Source: Aquirufa lenticrescens (GTDB taxonomy: Bacteria; Bacteroidota; Bacteroidia; Cytophagales; Spirosomataceae). From it: DNA of 64,000 nucleotides. Below are positions 18,514-26,609 of the stretch, piece by piece. Under the pieces are notes generated by a model that was not told where the DNA came from, did no database searches, and saw nothing but the letters and a program-made list of their open reading frames with translations. The DNA is taken from NCBI RefSeq assembly GCF_019916085.1, contig NZ_CP049834.1, positions 1,688,501 to 1,752,500 on the forward strand. The letters are read 5' to 3'. A program made the position numbers and the translations under genes. Within the stretch, counting starts at the first letter, position 1, and every line of letters starts with the position of its first letter.

Positions 18514-21500
18514 TTATTTATTTCCTTTTAAGTAGTTTAACAATATAATGGACTGATTGAACTGGTTCACTGCATCGGTATATTGCAGCCTTGTATTGAT
18601 AGCCGTTTGCAGGTTTTGGATATACTCCATGTAACCAATTTCGCCTTTTGTGTATGCTGTGTTTGAAATTCTGATAATATCGTCTGCCTGTTTTAAACCT
18701 GTGGTTTCGTAATACTGCAAACCTTCTTTTGCTTTCAGGTATTCGTTGTATTGCACTGCATAACTACTTTGCATGTATAGCAAGGTTTGCTGCCGTTCTG
18801 TTTCAATCAACGTATTATTAATTTTGGCAGCTTTTATTTTTGCTTTTTGTGAACCAAAGAATAACGGCACTCCAATACCTACCTGAAATCCTGCTATCCT
18901 TGTACCAGGGAAATAATTACGGTTAATTTTTGCTGGGTCAAACCCTTTGACAATAGCCTGATGATAATAGCCCACATTCAAATCAGGAAGTAGCTTGCTT
19001 TTCTCCAAATTTATTTGTGATGTACTTACATTCAGCCGTTGATTATAATACTCTATCAGCGGATTTGATTTTATTGCAGCCGTGTCAAACTTGTAATCAT
19101 CCGGCATCTTGGGTAATTCATTTTCTTTTGGCATTACCGGTTCGGATGTATTCAGCCATTTCTGCAATACCAATTGATAACTGCTTAATGTTGTATTGGC
19201 TTGCTTTAACTGCAATTGGTTTTCTTTGTATCTGCTTTCGGCTTGCATTTTCTCCAACTGGTTTGTTTCACCTGTATTATAGCGAAGGGTAGCCCGTTTG
19301 AGAAAGTTGCTGTAAATACTATCCTGCTGTTGCAACAGCTTTATTTTTTGTGAACTATAAACCAAATTGTAATAGGCTTCGGTTACTTCTTTTATTATTT
19401 CATTCTGTGATAGCAATTTTGATTTTTGTGCTAATAATGTTTCCTGTTTCAGTAGCTTATTTTGATTAGCATACACAGTAGGGAAAGCAATTGTTTGCGT
19501 AATGCCTATGCTGTTATCAATATTACCGCCACTTGTTGGGTCTTGCACTAATTGCAGGTTTGTTTTATCAGGATTAAAACCTGTTTTTTGCAGTACCTGA
19601 GATTGCTGAATGTATAAGTCGGCTCCCTTTATTTGCAGGTTATTTTTTAAAGCTATATCAATACATTCCTGTAAAGTTTTTTGATTGCTTTGTGCATAAG
19701 ATTTTTCTGCAAACAAACCAATGAATGTAAACAGTAACAGCACAGTCATTGAATTGCCCTGGAGTTTTGGTTTCTTCATTTTATTTGGTTTGAAATTAAT
19801 TTTAGTGTTGAATAAAATGTAGAGTGCAGGAAGTACAAGCAAGGTTAAAAGCGTAGCTGTAATTAAACCGCCAATAACTACGGTGGCTAATGGCTTTTGC
19901 ACTTCACCACCTGCACCTGTGGAAAGTGCCATTGGTAAAAACCCTAATGATGCAACTGCTGCCGTCATAATTACAGGACGCAGCCTTACGGCTGTACCTT
20001 TTCTTACCCTTTCATATATATCGGTAATGCCTTCGTCTTTTAACTGGTTGAAGTAACCAATCAATACAATGCCATTTAATACTGCTACACCAAACAAAGC
20101 TATAAAGCCAACACCTGCCGAAATACTGAATGGCATACCTCTTAGCCACAAAGCAATGATGCCACCAATGGCGGATAATGGAACTGCGGTAAAAATCAGG
20201 AATGATTGTTTTACACTGTTGAAAGTAAAGTAGAGCAATACTAAAATGAGTAATAATGCTACCGGCACTGCAATACCTAACCTTGCCTTTGCTTCTTTCA
20301 GGTTTTGAAACTGACCACCATAGGTATAGTAATAACCTGAAGGTAGTTTTAGTTTTTCATCTAATATGGGTTGTATTTCTTCTACCGTGCTTTCAACATC
20401 TCTGCCACGAACATTGAAACCTACAAAAGTTCTACGCTGCCCATCCTCATGACTTATTTGTGCAGGGGCTGTTTTGAATGAAATATTTGCTACCTGGTTA
20501 ATAGGCACTTTGTTGCCTGATGGCAATGGCACATAAAGGTTTTCAATATTGCTGAAGTCTTTCCGCAAATCTTTTTGCAACCGTACCACCATGTCAAACC
20601 GTTTATCTCCTTCAAACACAACACCTGCCACATTTCCTGCAAAAGCAGTTTTCAGCACCATGTTTACATCACTGATGTTTAATCCGTATTGTGCAATTTT
20701 ATCACGGTTATACTCCACTTGTATTTGTGGCAAGCCGCTTATTTTTTCTACAAAAGGTTCACTTACTCCTTTTACATTTTTTATCAAACCTGCTATTTTA
20801 TTTGCCTGAGCATTCAGTATTTCCAAATCTTCACCATAGATTTTTATTGCCACATCCTGTTTGATACCTGTAATTAATTCATTAAACCGCATCTGCATTG
20901 GTTGTGTAATTTCAAAATTTACACCGGGTAAAATGCTTAGTGCTTCTTCCATTTTTTCCATCATTTCTTCCCTGGTATGTGCAGATGTCCATTCTTCTTT
21001 AGGCTTCATGGCAAGCATCATATCGGCTCTTTCTATCGGCATCGGGTCAGTTGGAATTTCAGAACTCCCTATTCTTGTTACCGCCTGTTTTATTTCAGGA
21101 AACTTATCCTTTAAAATTTTCTCCGCCTTGCCTAATGTTTCTACTACCTGCGTTAATGATGTACCTTGTGCCATGCTTATTTCAACAGCCAAGTCGCCTT
21201 CTTCCAATGTGGGGATAAACTCACCGCCTAAGCTGTTGAACAGGATTAAGCTGCCGGCAAATAATACTACCATAGCAGCCACAATAGTTTTTTTCCAATG
21301 CAAAGCCCAATTGAGTAATGGTGTATAAAGTTGTTGCAAGAAATCAATTATTTTATCTGATATATTGCGTTTATGTGTTGCCTTTTTACTAAGGAACAAT
21401 GCACTCATCATTGGTACATATGTCAATGAAAGTATGAATGCACCTAAAATTGCGAAAGCTACTGTTTGAGCCATTGGCTTAAACATTTTTCCTTCAATGC

Positions 21501-22911
21501 CCACTAATGCGAATAGTGGCAGGTAAACTATTAAGATGATAATTTCACCAAATGCGGCACTGCTTCTGATTTTTGAAGCGGCTTCAAATACTTCATCATC
21601 CATTTGTGATTGCGAAAGTTTTTGCAAACCGACATGATGATGCTTACTCATGTAAATCCTATGAACAATTGCTTCAATAATAATTACTGCACCATCTACA
21701 ATTAAGCCAAAATCAATTGCACCCAAACTCATAAGGTTGCCGCTTACACCAAACAAATTCATCAGTATAATGGCAAAGAGCATTGCTAAAGGAATAACAG
21801 AAGCTACTATAAGACCTGCCCTTAGATTTCCTAAAAGCAATACCAAAATAAACACTACAATCAGTCCTCCTTCAATCAAATTCTTTTCTACCGTACCCAT
21901 TGCCCTGTTTACTAATTCTGTTCGGTCAATAAATGGTTCTATTACTACACCTTCGGGCAATGATTTTTGTATTTGTGCCATTCGCTGTTTAACATTTGTA
22001 ATTACCTGTGCAAAGTTTTCACCTTTCAGCATCAGGGTAATACCTGCCACTACTTCGCCTTCACCGTTTCTTGTAACTGCACCGTACCGTGTTGCACTGC
22101 CAAACTGTACCGTTGCCACATCCCGGATTAATATAGGAATGCCGTTTACGTTTTTTACTACTATTTTTTCAATATCACTTAATGACTTTACCAGTCCCAA
22201 ACCACGAATAAAATAAGCATTGCTGCGTTGCTCTATATAGCTGCCACCAGTGTTTTCATTATTACTTTCTAATGCCTTGTATATTTCAGGAATTGTAATG
22301 TTCATAGCATTGAGCTTGTCATTATCCAAAGCAATTTCATATTGCTTCACATAACCACCCCATCCGCTTACTTCTGCCAAACCCTCTGTACCTGCCAACT
22401 GCCTTTTTACAATCCAATCCTGCATAGTACGCAAATCGGTAGCGGTGTATTTGTTTTCATACCCTTTTTTTGCATGTATGATATAATGATATATTTCACC
22501 CAATCCCGTAGTAATAGGTGCTAAAGTTGGTTCACCTAAACCTTGCGGAATTTGTGCTTCTGCTTCTTTTAGGCGTTCACTTATTTGCTGCCTTGCCCAA
22601 TAGACATCAGCATTGTCTTTAAAAACAATTGTGATTACGGATATACCACTCCGGCTCATGCTCCGCTTTTCAATTACATTGGGAATATTTGCAATTGCCA
22701 ACTCAATAGGTGTGGTAATAAACTGCTCTACCTCCTGAGCACCCAATGTTGGTGCTTGTGTAATTATCTGTACCTGGTTGTTGGTGATGTCCGGCACAGC
22801 ATCAATAGGTAACCGCATAGCGGATATAACGCCCCAAATAATGAGAGCCAATGTAAAAGCCCCCACTACAAGTTTGTTTTTTATTGAGAACTGAATTATT
22901 TTTTGAAACAT
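18514..22911 (-). CDS. CzcA-type HME-RND pump fused to a TolC/CzcC-type outer-membrane factor
   Basis: 1465 residues, about 400 more than an ordinary CzcA. Residues 1-1040 are a complete heavy-metal RND pump, with DFGLIVDGA (about 400) in the proton-relay helix, periplasmic loops such as TDPMPIERADMM, and the second set of membrane helices up to TLLVLPALYILF. From about 1044 a second signal-peptide-like segment follows (MTVLLLFTFIGLFAEKSYAQ), then some 390 residues of TolC repeats (TLQECIDIALKNN, YNTGETNQLEKMQAESRYKENQ, KGEIGYMEYIQNLQ). Known in Bacteroidota as a fused pump and channel. Whether it works uncut is unclear: the signal-like segment could be a linker helix or be cleaved. Confidence 0.9.
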   Translation of the reverse strand: MFQKIIQFSIKNKLVVGAFTLALIIWGVISAMRLPIDAVPDITNNQVQIITQAPTLGAQEVEQFITTPIELAIANIPNVIEKRSMSRSGISVITIVFKDNADVYWARQQISERLKEAEAQIPQGLGEPTLAPITTGLGEIYHYIIHAKKGYENKYTATDLRTMQDWIVKRQLAGTEGLAEVSGWGGYVKQYEIALDNDKLNAMNITIPEIYKALESNNENTGGSYIEQRSNAYFIRGLGLVKSLSDIEKIVVKNVNGIPILIRDVATVQFGSATRYGAVTRNGEGEVVAGITLMLKGENFAQVITNVKQRMAQIQKSLPEGVVIEPFIDRTELVNRAMGTVEKNLIEGGLIVVFILVLLLGNLRAGLIVASVIPLAMLFAIILMNLFGVSGNLMSLGAIDFGLIVDGAVIIIEAIVHRIYMSKHHHVGLQKLSQSQMDDEVFEAASKIRSSAAFGEIIILIVYLPLFALVGIEGKMFKPMAQTVAFAILGAFILSLTYVPMMSALFLSKKATHKRNISDKIIDFLQQLYTPLLNWALHWKKTIVAAMVVLFAGSLILFNSLGGEFIPTLEEGDLAVEISMAQGTSLTQVVETLGKAEKILKDKFPEIKQAVTRIGSSEIPTDPMPIERADMMLAMKPKEEWTSAHTREEMMEKMEEALSILPGVNFEITQPMQMRFNELITGIKQDVAIKIYGEDLEILNAQANKIAGLIKNVKGVSEPFVEKISGLPQIQVEYNRDKIAQYGLNISDVNMVLKTAFAGNVAGVVFEGDKRFDMVVRLQKDLRKDFSNIENLYVPLPSGNKVPINQVANISFKTAPAQISHEDGQRRTFVGFNVRGRDVESTVEEIQPILDEKLKLPSGYYYTYGGQFQNLKEAKARLGIAVPVALLLILVLLYFTFNSVKQSFLIFTAVPLSAIGGIIALWLRGMPFSISAGVGFIALFGVAVLNGIVLIGYFNQLKDEGITDIYERVRKGTAVRLRPVIMTAAVASLGFLPMALSTGAGGEVQKPLATVVIGGLITATLLTLLVLPALYILFNTKINFKPNKMKKPKLQGNSMTVLLLFTFIGLFAEKSYAQSNQKTLQECIDIALKNNLQIKGADLYIQQSQVLQKTGFNPDKTNLQLVQDPTSGGNIDNSIGITQTIAFPTVYANQNKLLKQETLLAQKSKLLSQNEIIKEVTEAYYNLVYSSQKIKLLQQQDSIYSNFLKRATLRYNTGETNQLEKMQAESRYKENQLQLKQANTTLSSYQLVLQKWLNTSEPVMPKENELPKMPDDYKFDTAAIKSNPLIEYYNQRLNVSTSQINLEKSKLLPDLNVGYYHQAIVKGFDPAKINRNYFPGTRIAGFQVGIGVPLFFGSQKAKIKAAKINNTLIETERQQTLLYMQSSYAVQYNEYLKAKEGLQYYETTGLKQADDIIRISNTAYTKGEIGYMEYIQNLQTAINTRLQYTDAVNQFNQSIILLNYLKGNK

Positions 22912-22940
22912 TGAAAATTTTATTTGTTTATGAATTTTAT

Positions 22941-23066
22941 TTATTGGTTAATCCTTGCAGCAATAGCGAACAACATCAAGATGCATATTATCGCTATCCC
23001 TACCGCTTTGAATACCTGCAATAGAGTAAGCGGTTTACGCTTTTTCTTTTTGCTTTTAATGGACAA
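22941..23066 (-). CDS. Possible 41-residue single-span membrane peptide
   Basis: A TTG-started frame beginning SIKSKKKKRKPLTLLQ and continuing with a hydrophobic segment (AIICILMLFAIAA) before the stop. The basic N-terminus followed by one membrane span is typical of small membrane proteins, and the frame lies 29 bp upstream of the RND gene on the same strand. Against it: a rare start codon and no start-site signal. An ORF on the other strand over the same bases has no such features. Confidence 0.35.
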   Translation of the reverse strand: MSIKSKKKKRKPLTLLQVFKAVGIAIICILMLFAIAARINQ

Positions 23067-23194
23067 TTTGTTTTTGATTTATATGATTAATCACGGCTAT
23101 AAACCGGGAAGCATACCACAACGTAAAATGAATTACATCAAACTATAAAGCCTGATGAATAGCATTAAGGAAACGAAATGTTGTGATTTGTAGA

Positions 23195-23509
23195 TTAACC
23201 TATCTTAGGCGGTTGCCAAACAGAATGGAAGTCGTAGGAGTTAAAATCTACTTTGTAACGAAACTTCACAGATTGAAATAGCATTTTAGGCATTTTGTAT
23301 AATGCCAAAGGCTGATAAAAAGCTGATGCAGGACAGTGGGAACAAGTACAGAAGGGAGTACAGGCTTCGTCACCAGTTTGGTGTTGTTGTTGCTGAGTAT
23401 TAGCAGAAATCTTTTGCTCAGCCATTACATTACGCTCCTGCCTGTCATTGCACGGAAGGCAGGACAGCACTAAAAGGTAAATGCTCATTAAGAGGGCAAA
23501 AAATTTCAT
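23195..23509 (-). CDS. DUF6660 family small exported protein
   Basis: 104 residues from the ATG at 23509, giving a signal peptide with a Cys (MKFFALLMSIYLLVLSCLPC); a longer frame upstream starts in sequence without protein character. The mature part has a Cys/His cluster (CTPFCTCSHCPAS) and the C-terminal WQPPKIG, like the tail of the protein at 8545. DUF6660 proteins typically precede Czc/Cus operons in Bacteroidota and may bind metal. It is the first gene of the leftward Czc operon. Confidence 0.75.
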   Translation of the reverse strand: MKFFALLMSIYLLVLSCLPCNDRQERNVMAEQKISANTQQQQHQTGDEACTPFCTCSHCPASAFYQPLALYKMPKMLFQSVKFRYKVDFNSYDFHSVWQPPKIG

Positions 23510-23637
23510 TGCGGCAAATATAAGCAGAAATATGAAAGGTTGTACCCCCAACCTGCAAAACTTGCAAAGTCTGCAAACTCTGCAATGTGTAGAAGGGTTT
23601 GAACTGGTGGGGCAAAAAAAAACCCGAAGGAACAGTT

Positions 23638-23818
23638 TCAAATGCGTTGGTATGAACCTGCTTTGATTTTGGTAAGGGTATATCCGGTTGCAGATTTTAG
23701 CACATCATCAACCGTTCTGGCAGATAGCTTGAACTTAGTGCCTACTTCGGTTGCTTCAGGATGGTCGCAACTAATCAATTCAAGAAATTGGTCTCTGGTT
23801 AATTGAGATAAAGATGTG
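23638..23818 (-). pseudogene. N-terminally truncated relative of the small protein at 26018
   Basis: On the minus strand a frame reads ITSLSQLTRDQFLELISCDHPEA and then an HTH-like stretch (KFKLSARTVDDVLKSATGY). The first part matches the 26018-26233 protein closely (ITSLSQLTKEQFHDLMSSDHPSA); the rest differs. There is no start codon: the frame is cut where the HsdR fragment begins at 23819. Confidence 0.5.
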
Positions 23819-23944
23819 ATGAGACCAATTGCTGTAAAGAAGATACTTCGTAAACACGGTTATCCACCTGATATGGAGTTGAAAGCAACCGAGACGGTGA
23901 TAGAACAGGCAAAGTTGTTGGCAACAGATTATTCAAGTAATTAA
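23819..23944 (+). pseudogene. C-terminal fragment of a type I restriction subunit HsdR
   Basis: 41 codons starting near ATG 23819, with AVKKILRKHGYPPD and KATETVIEQAKLLA, the conserved last segment of HsdR proteins. The helicase and nuclease parts are missing, and no hsdM or hsdS is nearby, so it is a leftover of a lost type I restriction system. Confidence 0.55.
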
Positions 23945-23949
23945 GACAA

Positions 23950-24232
23950 GTGCAATTCATTAAGGTTAATTTTCTATTTCTTTTACTATTATTGGTATCA
24001 TGTGCTAAAGAAGAACCAATCACACCTGATACCGGAGATTACACCCCGACAACATCCAAAGATTATTGGATTCATTTTATCTAATTCGGGGTCATCTTCA
24101 CCAGTTAGGAGTTTCGCAGTAACTGTTGATGAGATAGAGAAAAGGACAGGTATCGATTTCTTCCCACAATTGGAAGATGGTGTGGAGAATCAGATTGAAG
24201 GAGTTGTTAATTATGGTGGTTGGAACCTCTAA
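23950..24232 (+). pseudogene. Internally deleted DNA/RNA non-specific endonuclease
   Basis: The 5' part (GTG 23950) encodes a lipoprotein start (LLLLLVSCAKEEPITPD). Near 24055 the frame changes, and the 3' part to 24232 reads PKIIGFILSNSGSSSP, FAVTVDEIEKRTGIDFFP, the C-terminal end of NUC1/NucA-type endonucleases. The central catalytic region (DRGH, about 150 residues) is absent. A deletion with frameshift inside one gene explains both halves. Confidence 0.6.
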
Positions 24233-24278
24233 GAAGCCACCGGTATTGATGACTTCCTGTATTTTAAAGTAAGTAGGA

Positions 24279-24728
24279 CTACTCTTCTAAATCTTCCAAG
24301 TCATAGTTCTCGAGATTAAAGTCATCATCATATAAAACATCCTCATCGTCAACTACCTCAACATTTAATTCGAAATTTTGGTTGGTGTCACTAATTTGGA
24401 TATTCCTCCGCAAATTCCCCACATAATACATGGTTTGATTAAAATAATCTATGTTTTTGTTATTTATAGCACATATCATAGCAAGATTGAATATAAGTTC
24501 GTTTACTGAGGAACTTACGATTGCCACATTGTCATTCTCATCTATATTAAGTTCTTTAAGAACGGTTTTAAAAAATACCTTGAAGTATTCGATTTCACGA
24601 ATAAGTCCAAGTTCGCTAATTATGCGAGACGCATGTGGGTCAGAAAATGTTAGATTAAGAATTTTGTATTCATTAATATCATTGTGATTCAAGTCCGAGT
24701 TGATTTCTATTAGGCCAGGGATTTTCAT
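24279..24728 (-). CDS. Unknown 149-residue protein with acidic C-terminus
   Basis: I do not recognise the family. The first 115 residues look like a mixed globular domain (LTFSDPHASRIISELGLIREIEYFKVFF), and the tail is strongly acidic (VDDEDVLYDDDFNLENYDLEDLEE). No signal peptide or membrane span, so cytoplasmic. Its ATG overlaps the stop of a 38-codon gene upstream (ATGA), so the two are translated together. It lies between degraded defence genes and the backbone of the element and has the element's AT-rich composition. Confidence 0.6.
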   Translation of the reverse strand: MKIPGLIEINSDLNHNDINEYKILNLTFSDPHASRIISELGLIREIEYFKVFFKTVLKELNIDENDNVAIVSSSVNELIFNLAMICAINNKNIDYFNQTMYYVGNLRRNIQISDTNQNFELNVEVVDDEDVLYDDDFNLENYDLEDLEE

Positions 24729-24841
24729 TTGTTAGTTTTGGTTTCCGCTTCATTCTTTAGGTTCTTCAGTAGTATCGATGCTTGGGACTCCGTTAAAATA
24801 ATCTTCATTGAAACGGTCTTGGTTTTGTTCGTTTTTTTCAT
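24725..24841 (-). CDS. 38-residue small protein coupled to the downstream gene
   Basis: ATG at 24841; the product is basic and hydrophilic with MKIILTESQASILLKNLKNE in its second half. The stop TGA overlaps the ATG of the 24728 gene. Translational coupling and clean codon structure support it. It might be a regulator or simply a leader that opens the second cistron. Confidence 0.5.
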   Translation of the reverse strand: MKKTNKTKTVSMKIILTESQASILLKNLKNEAETKTNK

Positions 24842-25284
24842 AAAAGTCCTTTACTATAAATATCGACTAAGACACCAATGTTCCAATTTTGGGAATTTTT
24901 TCTACCGGATTTAAAAATGGTTTTTCACCTTTTTTTCAAATCAAAAGGTTTTTAAGGGTAGACATTTCCAATTTCCACAAAAATTTGGTCCGGATTTTAA
25001 ACGGGGAATTGACCGGGGTCTAAAAACGAAGGTATTTCATATATAAGGGAGGGCCGGAATAGGGACCTCCGGCACCGCCTCCTGTAGGGAGTGGGGGTCA
25101 AGGGTAGCAGCTTCTACCCTGTGACGCCCTCCTAATTACCGGGATAATACAGAATGACCTCTTTAAGATTTACTGGTGAGGTTTTTGGTGAATTCAATAA
25201 CTGTAAAAAATCAAACACGTTTACCGGGACGATTATAAAAGACACGAGGTCCCTATAAGACTCTAATGTGTAAGTTGAGTCAAA
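24842..25284. other. Gene-free region with hairpins, upstream of 24841 and downstream of the serine recombinase
   Basis: I see no coding frame. It holds a terminator-like hairpin ACCTTTT/AAAAGGT plus T-run (24927-24953), two related blocks around CCGGAT(T)TTAAA (24905 and 24990), and the GC-rich structured segment described separately at 25048-25132. Base composition changes from very AT-rich to GC-rich within a few bases at 25047. A transfer, replication or recombination origin would fit such a place; no known origin sequence is recognised. Confidence 0.45.
25048..25132. ncRNA. GC-rich three-hairpin structure (possible structured RNA or origin)
   Basis: GGAGGGC at 25048 pairs with GCCCTCC at 25126. 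Inside are three hairpins: CCGGA/TCCGG (25054-25072, sharing its first base with the closing stem), CTCC/GGAG (25079-25091), and a strong one, GTCA-AGGGTAG / CTACCCT-TGAC with loop CAGCTT and one bulged G (25097-25125). The layout is cloverleaf-like, but there is no tRNA sequence (no T-loop or CCA). Whether it acts as RNA or as DNA is unknown; the strand is not determined. Confidence 0.4.
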
Positions 25285-25902
25285 TTACATTACCAACATC
25301 AATTTTTTGACCTTGGTAATCGTATTGATATGAAGACCTGTAATCTTTGATATTTCAACAGATTTGTAGTTCTTTTTAAGCAATTCCATTGCATGTCTAT
25401 TTTTTGACTTGGATAAGAATTTTAGCGGGTCTTCGCTGGTACCATGTTTTCTCCCTAAAAAAACGTTGCCTTTCAGTTTTGCCAGTTCAATTCCTTCTTT
25501 CTGTGCCGACTTAATCATGTTGCGATTCATCTCCGCAATTACAGACATCATGGCAATACACATCTTTGAGATTGGATTCTCTGTACCATCCTGGTTAAGA
25601 GTTGATAGACCTTGTTCAATAAAATGAACTGGTATTTTCCTCTCGACCATAAAATGTAGAAAATCAACAATTCCCTTCAGGTCACGACCGCACCGGTCGA
25701 TTTGCCAAAAGGATACAGACCCTACCAAATCCATTGAGATTAGTTTGAACAGTTCCTTTCCACCGGGTCTTTCAAATAATGCAACCGCTCCTGAAATTTT
25801 GTCCTCTATTACCTTATCGTAGTTGGCCTCTTGAACTCGTTGTCTATCTAAGTTTTGGTCAATCGAACTGGTACGAACATATAGAATACTTAGTTTTTTC
25901 AT
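25285..25902 (-). CDS. Serine recombinase (resolvase/invertase family)
   Basis: 205 residues. The catalytic N-terminal domain begins YVRTSSIDQN with the nucleophile Ser12 and has QIDRCGRDL with the catalytic arginines; the long helix follows (MMSVIAEMNRNMIKSAQKEG) and a C-terminal HTH (SVEISKITGLHINTITKV) binds DNA. Small serine recombinases resolve multimers or invert segments. Here it may resolve element dimers or serve in replication, because integration is explained by the tyrosine integrase. An 11-bp inverted repeat (25901-25911, 26011-26021) brackets its upstream region and overlaps its start codon. Confidence 0.85.
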   Translation of the reverse strand: MKKLSILYVRTSSIDQNLDRQRVQEANYDKVIEDKISGAVALFERPGGKELFKLISMDLVGSVSFWQIDRCGRDLKGIVDFLHFMVERKIPVHFIEQGLSTLNQDGTENPISKMCIAMMSVIAEMNRNMIKSAQKEGIELAKLKGNVFLGRKHGTSEDPLKFLSKSKNRHAMELLKKNYKSVEISKITGLHINTITKVKKLMLVM

Positions 25903-26021
25903 AATATTAGACTTGTGGTGTTATAACCCTAAAATTATGCCTTATTGCGCTAGAATGCTGCATTTTTTGTTTAATTTCTACATGTCCAGTCTTCACATTT
26001 CAAGGTATACTCTAATATTAT
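25901..26021. repeat. Inverted repeat around the serine recombinase promoter region
   Basis: ATAATATTAGA at 25901-25911 and its exact reverse complement at 26011-26021 flank 99 bp. One arm covers the recombinase start codon, the other the stop codon of the small gene upstream. Possible recombinase binding or crossover site, or an autoregulatory operator. Confidence 0.4.
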
Positions 26022-26233
26022 GTGTTTGAGTTATGATTGAAGAAGTCGTTAAGGGATTGGTAAGACTTCATCCTGTAATCGAACTCCTTCTTTGCATAAT
26101 CCCGGTATTTCTTTGCCGATGGATGGTCACTTGACATCAGGTCATGAAACTGTTCCTTGGTTAATTGGGATAACGAAGTAATTGTACCTTTTGCGGGTGA
26201 ATATTCTTCTGATGAGATGTCTTTTTCTGTCAT
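26018..26233 (-). CDS. Unknown 71-residue protein
   Basis: From the ATG at 26233 (MTEKDISSEEYSPAKG); an in-frame start at 26263 is also possible. A conserved block ITSLSQLTKEQFHDLMSSDHPSAKK recurs in the truncated copy at 23638-23818, so this is a family duplicated or recombined within the element. No known domain. Located just upstream of the serine recombinase on the same strand; a helper or regulator of it is possible. Confidence 0.55.
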   Translation of the reverse strand: MTEKDISSEEYSPAKGTITSLSQLTKEQFHDLMSSDHPSAKKYRDYAKKEFDYRMKSYQSLNDFFNHNSNT

Positions 26234-26513
26234 TTTATAATAAATGGTTTGAGTTTCGAACATGGGTCAATTCCCACCACGTTAAATTACGGCGAAATCT
26301 GTTCTATTTTACACCCTATATTGTTGCTGGTGATACAAATATCCCAAGTATCATATTTTTTGTCAATTAGAAGTTACACCTATGGCCGGTACGATAAAAA
26401 CCTCCTTTAAATTACAGGAAGTGGGGTCAGATTTCTTAGCAATTCCTTAGCATTGGAGCCTTCCCTTTTTAATTCATTTTCGATATATTTATTAAAAAGG
26501 TAAGAATTAGTTT
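26234..26513. other. Gene-free spacer upstream of the primase-like gene
   Basis: Divergent region between the small minus-strand gene and the primase-like gene. No frame, repeat or clear promoter pair was found; TATATTTA at 26484-26491 and TTAGTTTG at 26507-26514 are near matches to the TAnnTTTG box. Confidence 0.4.
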
Positions 26514-26607
26514 GTAGTGGAGCTGATTTATACCATAAAGATTTAGAGTACTCCCCCTCATTAAAGTAACCGTCCACTACCGGTGAAATAGTGAGGGATT
26601 TTTAATT
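26514..26607 (+). promoter_or_regulatory. Attenuator-like leader of the primase-like gene
   Basis: CCCTCATTA (26555-26563) pairs with TAGTGAGGG (26589-26597) over 9 bp, followed by ATTTTTAATT and the ATG at 26610, like an intrinsic terminator placed just before the gene. Inside it ACCG (26569-26572) and CGGT (26581-26584) close the 8-nt loop TCCACTAC. That loop is exactly complementary to GTAGTGGA at 26514-26521. The upstream segment could form a pseudoknot or open the terminator, as in leaders that control plasmid replication genes. Confidence 0.45.
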
Positions 26608-26609
26608 AC

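Noticed and set aside
22924-23148. Plus-strand 74-codon ORF upstream of the RND gene
   Set aside because: No conserved pattern; the minus-strand frame over the same bases reads as a basic single-span membrane peptide and fits the operon.
23799-24023. Minus-strand 74-codon ORF
   Set aside because: It is the antisense of the HsdR and lipoprotein fragments; no protein character.
24002-24232. A 76-codon ORF as a complete gene
   Set aside because: Its first part is out of frame with a lipoprotein start at 23950, and only its end matches endonuclease C-termini; better explained as one deleted, frameshifted pseudogene.
25048-25132. A tRNA or tmRNA reading of the GC-rich cloverleaf
   Set aside because: No TTCGA loop, no 7-bp acceptor next to a discriminator base, and the stem order does not fit.
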